Source: Holtiella tumoricola (GTDB lineage: Bacteria > Bacillota > Clostridia > Lachnospirales > Cellulosilyticaceae). Taken from it: a stretch of 8,422 nucleotides of DNA. The DNA is taken from contig NZ_JAQIFT010000001.1 of the NCBI RefSeq assembly GCF_027857615.1, forward strand, positions 1-8,422, given 5' to 3'. The notes below the pieces were generated by a model that saw nothing but the letters and a program-made list of their open reading frames with translations, had not been told where the DNA came from and ran no database searches. Below, in pieces: positions 4,990 to 8,422 of the stretch. Within the stretch, counting starts at the first letter, position 1. Each line of letters starts with the position of its first letter. The position numbers and the translations under genes are program-made.

Positions 4990-6906
4990 TTATCGTAAAC
5001 GTGAAATTTCATTTAATAATGAATTTATACGTTTATTACTATTAATTTCTTTTTCATTTGATGAAATACCATAATAACCCTCTTCGGGTAAAACACCATG
5101 ACCACGTATGGAACTTAAAGCTTTATACTGTTTCATAAAATCTTCATCACTAATAGCTTTAGATTGAATATTATTAACTTCATTAGGCTGACCAATAATT
5201 TCACCAGTATGTTTATCTATGTAGTTATCATTATAAGAAATAGCCGAATCATTCTTTATAGAATATAAATGATTATTTCTAGAACGAGTTAAACCTATCC
5301 AATATCTAAACTTTTTAAATAAAAACCTAAGTGTCATAAACAAAATAATAAACGGAATTAATTTTAAAATTAAAAAGACACCAGATGATAACATTAAATC
5401 AATACCATTCAATATAGAAACAATGATTGTATCAATAGAAGATAATCCAGAGCTATTAAATTTCAAATCAACAGACAAAGATGCACCTATTCCTTTTGAA
5501 TCTATTGGAACAACCTCAACCAAAACAGTATCATCTTCCGTATAGCCTAATGAACTAAAATCAACTAAATATTCATTAGATAAATTGTCTAAGGTTTCAA
5601 TACTAACTTTATCAATAAAAATTTCAAATCCATCTTTTACATACTCACTAGACCATTTTAAAAGCCGTTTCATAGTATTTTCAGAATCTGATATTGAAGA
5701 AGTTAACGAAAATACCCTAGGTGGTGGTGGCTCATTAGTACTATGCTTAATTTCTTTCAAATTTGAAACACCATACTTATTAGAAGCTACTACACCAAGC
5801 GTATACTCTGTATTAGGATTTAAATTTAAATATGTAAATGAATTACTAGATACAGTATCAACTAAAGAACCATCTAAATAAAAGCTATATTCTGAAGCGT
5901 ATAAACCACCTGCAACTTCAACTCTTATAAAGTTAACACCAAATCCAACAACTTTTAAATCTTCTATATCTAAAGGTGCTTTTAACCATGGTGAAGTTCT
6001 AAACGAACATGAAACCCAATTACTCTTTAAACCATTAGCTAAAAGTCTAACCTTAAAATTATAACTTTTGTCAGGTAATAAATTATTAAAATCATAACTA
6101 TTAGAATCTAAAACATAAGATTTACCATCAAAAGAAATTTCAAATTTTTCATTAGTCAAATTAGTTATATCATCAAAAACAATATTACAAGATGAATCTG
6201 TTATATTCGTACTATATGAAATATCAGTAAGTGAAGATGTAGAAATTTTAAAAGAGTTATCATATGGAATATAAGAGGTGTCGCTTGAAGGTTTTCCTCT
6301 TATCCTTATTACATAATCATTACCAGGGACTAAATTATTCAAAGTATAGGAAACACTTTGTTTTAAAGAACCTCCCGGAACTGGAACATTCGAAATAAGA
6401 ACATCATTTAAAAAAATATCAAAACTAGAATAAGTACCATTTAAAATATCTAATATATTTACAGATGAACTAAATGTTGACGTATTAATAGAAACTATAG
6501 GCTCTGGTAAACTACCATTTTTATCAAAAAAAATGTACATATATGAGGAAGATGGAACACGATTATGCGAATTGAAAAAACTTGCATGATATTCAGTATT
6601 ACTAACCTTACCAGCACCACCTAAGTCATGATAAACAGTTAACACTTTAAAAGGCTCTTCAAATTTAATAGTAATAAAATCATATTCGTCTATTCTTCTC
6701 ATGTTCATATTAAAATCAGCATCTTTAGCTGAAGTGAATGAAAGAACACAATAATTTTTATCAAAATCAAATGAACCAATAATCCTACCATCAAAAATTA
6801 CTTGACCCGACGAAGTAAAATATAAACCATACTCTGACGCATATAATGGAATACAAAAAATAAAAAATAAAAGTACGACAAATATAGTTTTCTTTATATC
6901 AACCAC
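4990..6906 (-). CDS. Large secreted fibronectin-III-like protein with C-terminal TM and long cytoplasmic tail (638 aa)
   Basis: A signal peptide (1-23, basic IKK then a hydrophobic core, ending LYA) leads into a beta-rich ectodomain. About 135-225, 226-305, 309-390 and 398-484 each look like a fibronectin-III-like repeat, with recurring L-x-P-x-x-x-Y signatures (NLVPGNDYVIRI, NLLPDKSYNFKV, NLNPNTEYTLGV). The PPPP stretch at 393-396 acts as a linker. A strong TM segment lies at about 505-530, then a basic stop (FKKFRYW) and a tail of about 108 aa. Most likely it recognises a cell surface, as an adsorption or adhesion protein, or acts at the cell surface. It lies between the small-peptide genes and the major coat gene, an extra position relative to Ff. 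The start is GTG, the only in-frame choice after an upstream TGA. It overlaps the 28-aa gene by 8 nt with no proper ribosome site spacing, so translation is probably coupled. Fold call is by pattern only. Confidence 0.7.
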   Translation of the reverse strand: MVDIKKTIFVVLLFFIFCIPLYASEYGLYFTSSGQVIFDGRIIGSFDFDKNYCVLSFTSAKDADFNMNMRRIDEYDFITIKFEEPFKVLTVYHDLGGAGKVSNTEYHASFFNSHNRVPSSSYMYIFFDKNGSLPEPIVSINTSTFSSSVNILDILNGTYSSFDIFLNDVLISNVPVPGGSLKQSVSYTLNNLVPGNDYVIRIRGKPSSDTSYIPYDNSFKISTSSLTDISYSTNITDSSCNIVFDDITNLTNEKFEISFDGKSYVLDSNSYDFNNLLPDKSYNFKVRLLANGLKSNWVSCSFRTSPWLKAPLDIEDLKVVGFGVNFIRVEVAGGLYASEYSFYLDGSLVDTVSSNSFTYLNLNPNTEYTLGVVASNKYGVSNLKEIKHSTNEPPPPRVFSLTSSISDSENTMKRLLKWSSEYVKDGFEIFIDKVSIETLDNLSNEYLVDFSSLGYTEDDTVLVEVVPIDSKGIGASLSVDLKFNSSGLSSIDTIIVSILNGIDLMLSSGVFLILKLIPFIILFMTLRFLFKKFRYWIGLTRSRNNHLYSIKNDSAISYNDNYIDKHTGEIIGQPNEVNNIQSKAISDEDFMKQYKALSSIRGHGVLPEEGYYGISSNEKEINSNKRINSLLNEISRLR

Positions 6907-6985
6907 CCCTTGATCTACTCAACAAACCAAAGGCAATGCCAAGTATTGTAAACAATAAAAATACAAAAAGATTAACGTCTATCAT
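6899..6985 (-). CDS. 28-aa hydrophobic peptide, pVII/pIX-like
   Basis: This reading frame starts MIDVNLFVFLLFTILG, continues as IAFGLLSRSRGG and ends in TGA. One TM helix (about 5-22) with a short acidic N-terminus and a basic C-terminus (SRSR) matches the layout of the about 33-aa virion tip proteins pVII and pIX of Ff phages. The ATG is preceded by GAGG at 9 nt. It overlaps the 51-aa gene upstream by 14 nt and the 638-aa gene downstream by 8 nt. Such tight packing in the same direction supports real translation. It is too short for standard gene callers. Role is inferred from size, topology and gene order. Confidence 0.6.
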   Translation of the reverse strand: MIDVNLFVFLLFTILGIAFGLLSRSRGG

Positions 6986-7127
6986 AATTAACGACCTCAA
7001 CCATCTGAACATTTTGGCCACACGAATTAGACGAATCTATCCAGTCTAAAAACAAATGATATAGCCAACAGAGTGAATACATCTTTATAAAAAATTCTAC
7101 TAAAAGATTAATACCTTCAATAGCCAT
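6972..7127 (-). CDS. 51-aa small protein with one hydrophobic helix
   Basis: The product begins MAIEGINLLVEFFIKMYSLC, followed by WLYHLFLDWIDSSNSCGQN and a polar tail ending YDRR. The N-terminal half is a single hydrophobic or amphipathic helix (about 6-27). The stop is TAA at 6974-6972. An in-frame upstream ATG at 7142-7140 would add MNKGG (56 aa) but has only a weak ribosome site. The chosen ATG has AAGGGGGG just upstream, close to the start. Position between two other tiny membrane-peptide genes suggests a minor virion or assembly component. No family recognised. Confidence 0.5.
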   Translation of the reverse strand: MAIEGINLLVEFFIKMYSLCWLYHLFLDWIDSSNSCGQNVQMVEVVNYDRR

Positions 7128-7144
7128 TCCCCCCTTATTCATAT

Positions 7145-7273
7145 TTATTTCTTAGATATTTTCATACCTATATCTAAACCACAGTATATAGACAGTAGAA
7201 TAAATACTGCTTTAATACTGTTGTTTATAGCAATTAATTCTGGTAAATAGTCTATTCCAACTAAATTTTCCAT
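7145..7273 (-). CDS. 42-aa hydrophobic peptide, pVII/pIX-like candidate
   Basis: The product begins MENLVGIDYLPELIAINNSI, continues KAVFILLSIYCGLDIGMKIS and ends KK. The N-terminus is acidic, a hydrophobic helix spans about 20-36, and the C-terminus is basic, the charge layout of filamentous phage coat and tip proteins. The ribosome site AAAGGA is 8-9 nt before the ATG. It is the first gene after the structured intergenic region and lies 2-17 nt before the next small gene. Role inferred from size and position. Confidence 0.55.
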   Translation of the reverse strand: MENLVGIDYLPELIAINNSIKAVFILLSIYCGLDIGMKISKK

Positions 7274-7300
7274 TGATAAATTCCTTTACAATATCTTATT

Positions 7301-7410
7301 GTCTGCGACGCCGTTCGCCACGTGGCAGCCCCCACATCTTCGCGATTTAGTTTTCTAAATATTCTATTATATACCGCGTTTTATGTGTGGGCAGAAAATA
7401 GCTTAACGGC
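7301..7410. repeat. GC-rich nested stem-loop in the intergenic region
   Basis: Arms nest in order: GCCGTT (7310-7315) with AACGGC (7405-7410); GCCCCCACAT (7328-7337) with ATGTGTGGGC (7383-7392), nine of ten paired; CGCG (7341-7344) with CGCG (7375-7378); and ATTTAG (7345-7350) with CTAAAT (7355-7360) around TTTT. A separate perfect 10-bp palindrome, GCCACGTGGC, lies at 7317-7326. The GC content is far above the surroundings. CGCCACG and CCCCCACAT also occur at origin copy 1. It is a candidate complementary-strand origin, packaging signal or leader structure. Confidence 0.7.
7366..7371 (-). promoter_or_regulatory. Candidate -10 box for the virion operon
   Basis: On the minus strand the sequence reads GGTATATAATAG, with a perfect TATAAT at 7371-7366, about 93 bp before the 42-aa gene. 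No good -35 box lies at 16-18 bp. It sits inside the loop of the nested hairpin, so promoter and structure may interact. Confidence 0.35.
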
Positions 7411-7430
7411 TTTTGCTCTTGCTAGGTAGT

Positions 7431-7469
7431 ATTTAAAATTTTTTAGAAAGTCACTAAAAATTTTTAAAT
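7431..7469. repeat. AT-rich 16-bp stem-loop after the ssDNA-binding-like genes
   Basis: The arms 7431-7446 and 7454-7469 pair at 15 of 16 positions around the 7-nt loop AAAGTCA. It lies 36 bp past the stop of the 92-aa gene and before the virion genes. It is not followed by a distinct T run on either strand, though the stem itself is AT-rich. It could attenuate transcription between the early and virion genes or be part of the DNA structure of this intergenic region. Confidence 0.6.
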
Positions 7470-7504
7470 CTCCACCTTTGCAAACGAGATTAGTCTAAAT
7501 AGTA

Positions 7505-7783
7505 TCAAGTAAAACCCTCTAGTTTTATGATTTCCTCTAAAGCTATAAGTAAGGTCTTATCTTCTTTTATTGAGACTATACAAGATATAGGTTTCATGTT
7601 GTTATATGCAATCTCCGTCAAAGCACATATTAGGTCTACGTCAAAAACATATATAGGGATAATGCTACTTTCTCGGCTAGCATCTCCAAATTGCAATACG
7701 TCAAGAATCCCAAATTTATTACCTTTGCTCTCCTTGTTCCTATACCCTGTTATATAACCACTTATTATTGCTTGAATAATCAT
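7505..7783 (-). CDS. Small OB-fold-like protein, candidate ssDNA-binding (92 aa)
   Basis: The N-terminus, IISGYITGYRNKESKGNKFG then ILDVLQFGD, has the alternating hydrophobic pattern and the G-K-F-x-x-L-D-V start typical of an OB-fold strand pair in SSB-like proteins. A second strand region, SSIIPIYVFDVD, and a C-terminal helix (80-88) follow. I do not recognise a specific family. It overlaps the preceding 102-aa gene by 4 nt (ATGA), so translation is coupled, and no separate ribosome site is seen. Position before the virion genes equals that of the Ff gene V ssDNA-binding protein. A role coating single strands is inferred. Confidence 0.5.
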   Translation of the reverse strand: MIIQAIISGYITGYRNKESKGNKFGILDVLQFGDASRESSIIPIYVFDVDLICALTEIAYNNMKPISCIVSIKEDKTLLIALEEIIKLEGFT

Positions 7784-8088
7784 TGCTTGAAAATATCTAG
7801 TGTTTTAGTTGGTTTAAAACTAACTAAATCAACTACAGCATTTCCTTTTGTATTAGATGTTAGTTTAAATGTGGCTTCACATTGTAAAGGGAATGTTTGA
7901 CTTCTCAAGTCTTTAGATAATGAAAGGTCATAAGATTTCTTAACAGGGAAGTAACCTTGTTTACCAGGCTCTTTTGTTGGTGTTGGTGTTAAGTAAAAAA
8001 TAGTTACACCCTCTTTACGTGATTGCGGACTTTCATCTATCGCCCATTCGTTAAAACCAAGAATTACTATATTGCCTTGAAACTCCAT
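7780..8088 (-). CDS. Small beta-rich protein, candidate gene V-type ssDNA-binding protein (102 aa)
   Basis: The first gene of the minus-strand operon, directly across from the repressor gene. Residues 4-35 (QGNIVILGFNEWAI, then KEGVTIFYLTPTP) and 66-93 (FPLQCEATFKLTSNTKGNAV then VDLVSFKP) read as beta strands. The C-terminal pattern of two strands around a short loop ending in F-K-P resembles the end of Ff pV (V-H-L ... L-R-L-V-P) in spacing. Length (102 aa against 87 for pV) and position fit a single-strand-binding, replication-to-packaging switch protein. The ribosome site GAGGAG is about 11 nt before the ATG, slightly far. The call rests on pattern and context, with no confident homology. 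Confidence 0.5.
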   Translation of the reverse strand: MEFQGNIVILGFNEWAIDESPQSRKEGVTIFYLTPTPTKEPGKQGYFPVKKSYDLSLSKDLRSQTFPLQCEATFKLTSNTKGNAVVDLVSFKPTKTLDIFKQ

Positions 8089-8106
8089 ATATAAATCAAC
8101 TCCTCT

Positions 8107-8143
8107 GTAATATTATTTTTACATTATGTAAAATTATTTTTAC
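8107..8143. promoter_or_regulatory. Tandem inverted-repeat operator in the divergent control region
   Basis: Two sites of the form GTAA-N8-TTAC lie at 8107-8122 (GTAATATTATTTTTAC) and 8128-8143 (GTAAAATTATTTTTAC), 21 bp apart, two helical turns on the same DNA face. Their inner halves also form a perfect 17-bp palindrome, TTTTACAT-T-ATGTAAAA (8117-8133). The position between the divergent repressor and ssDNA-binding genes is what a phage repressor operator would occupy. Confidence 0.6.
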
Positions 8144-8156
8144 GTTTATATAAGTA

Positions 8157-8206
8157 TATAATATTCTCTTTCCTTTATCAAGTATTTATTAATAGTATTT
8201 GATAAA
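8157..8206 (+). promoter_or_regulatory. Repressor gene promoter region with a second inverted repeat
   Basis: A perfect TATAAT lies at 8157-8162, without a clear -35 at 17 bp. A further -10-like TGATAAAAT lies at 8200-8208. An 8-bp inverted repeat, TTTATCAA (8174-8181) and TTGATAAA (8199-8206), overlaps it and could be a second operator or leader hairpin. Confidence 0.4.
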
Positions 8207-8231
8207 ATAATGTTTAAAAAGAGGTGAAAAA

Positions 8232-8422
8232 ATGTTAAAAGAAAAGCTAGACGATTTAAGTAGACAAAGCATATGTGAAAATTTGAATATATCAAGAGCT
8301 ACATTAAATAACTGGGAAAAGTATAAAACTGAAAACATTTTTAAATATTTAAAGTTATGTAAAATGCTTAACATAAACCCATTTGATGAATTAGACAAAT
8401 ATGAGAGATTACAGGAATTAAC
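8232..8422 (+). CDS. XRE-type HTH repressor, 3' end cut by the window
   Basis: This is the only convincing plus-strand gene. Residues 11-30 (RQSICENLNISRATLNNWEK) form a Cro/CI-type helix-turn-helix, followed by helices with the family-like ending KLCKMLNINPFDEL (41-54). Short single-domain XRE proteins of about 70 aa are common phage repressors. It is transcribed away from the ssDNA-binding genes, with a tandem operator between them, so it probably represses the minus-strand operon and may regulate itself. The ribosome site GAGGTG is 5 nt before the ATG. The frame is open for 63 codons to the window edge. If base 8422 is joined to base 1, it continues TKKNSTE and stops at TAA (20-22), giving 70 aa. 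Confidence 0.8.
   Translation, partial: MLKEKLDDLSRQSICENLNISRATLNNWEKYKTENIFKYLKLCKMLNINPFDELDKYERLQEL

Noticed and set aside
5585..5881. Plus-strand 98-aa frame opposite the FnIII-like gene
   Set aside because: It is antisense to a well-supported gene, has no ribosome site and shows no recognisable features.
7527..7900. Two plus-strand frames opposite the ssDNA-binding-like genes
   Set aside because: Both are antisense shadows of coupled minus-strand genes; neither has a ribosome site.
8107..8134. Possible dif-like site (TTATGTAAAAT at 8124-8134 resembles the XerD arm of Gram-positive dif)
   Set aside because: The other 11-bp arm does not match, and the sequence is better explained as part of the tandem operator palindromes.
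8189..8398. Minus-strand 69-aa frame opposite the XRE gene
   Set aside because: The plus frame has a good ribosome site and a clear HTH; the minus frame has low-complexity Phe/Ser-rich sequence and no supporting signal.

Overview
The window looks like an essentially complete, AT-rich filamentous phage (inovirus), or an inovirus-like prophage or episome. The host is probably a low-GC Gram-positive bacterium, plausibly a member of Clostridia. Reasons: strong AGGAGG-type ribosome sites, TGA used as a stop (which argues against Mollicutes), a Zot/pI-type assembly ATPase, a textbook pVIII-like major coat protein, a Rep_trans-like rolling-circle initiator, and no secretin gene. Genus assignment is inference.

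Nearly everything is encoded on the minus strand. In the direction of transcription (high to low coordinates): a divergent control region (8089-8231) separates a plus-strand XRE-type repressor gene, which runs off the window end, from two small OB-fold-like genes (8088-7505), candidate ssDNA-binding proteins. A structured intergenic region (7274-7504) with large hairpins follows. Then come three very short overlapping membrane-peptide genes (42, 51 and 28 aa; 7273-6899), a 638-aa secreted, membrane-anchored protein with fibronectin-III-like repeats, the major coat protein (4962-4687), a 336-aa pIII-like protein, an 85-aa pVI-like protein, a 130-aa two-TM coiled-coil protein, and a short Zot ATPase (3028-2411). 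This order mirrors the Ff phage order V-VII-IX-VIII-III-VI-I, with the 638-aa and 130-aa genes as additions. A ribbon-helix-helix plus HTH regulator with its own promoter (2327-2031) follows, then a 458-bp gene-free origin region holding a two-hairpin module duplicated at an exact 240-bp offset. Last is the replication initiator gene (1572-64), ending in a Rho-independent terminator at the left edge.

How it would work: Rep nicks the coding strand in a duplicated hairpin origin. The small OB-fold proteins coat the single strands. The coat and tip proteins sit in the membrane through signal peptides and TM segments. Zot, with a separate membrane partner, drives extrusion. Two small DNA-binding proteins (XRE and RHH-HTH) set the balance between quiet persistence and production.

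The plus-strand XRE gene, if joined from base 8422 to base 1, continues in frame for seven codons and then stops. This suggests the window is a linearised circle of about 8.4 kb, but it is not proof. The most intriguing non-coding features are a 23-bp stem inside the 130-aa gene that is fully paired only on the coding strand, the duplicated origin with compensated stem changes, and the nested hairpins at 7301-7470.
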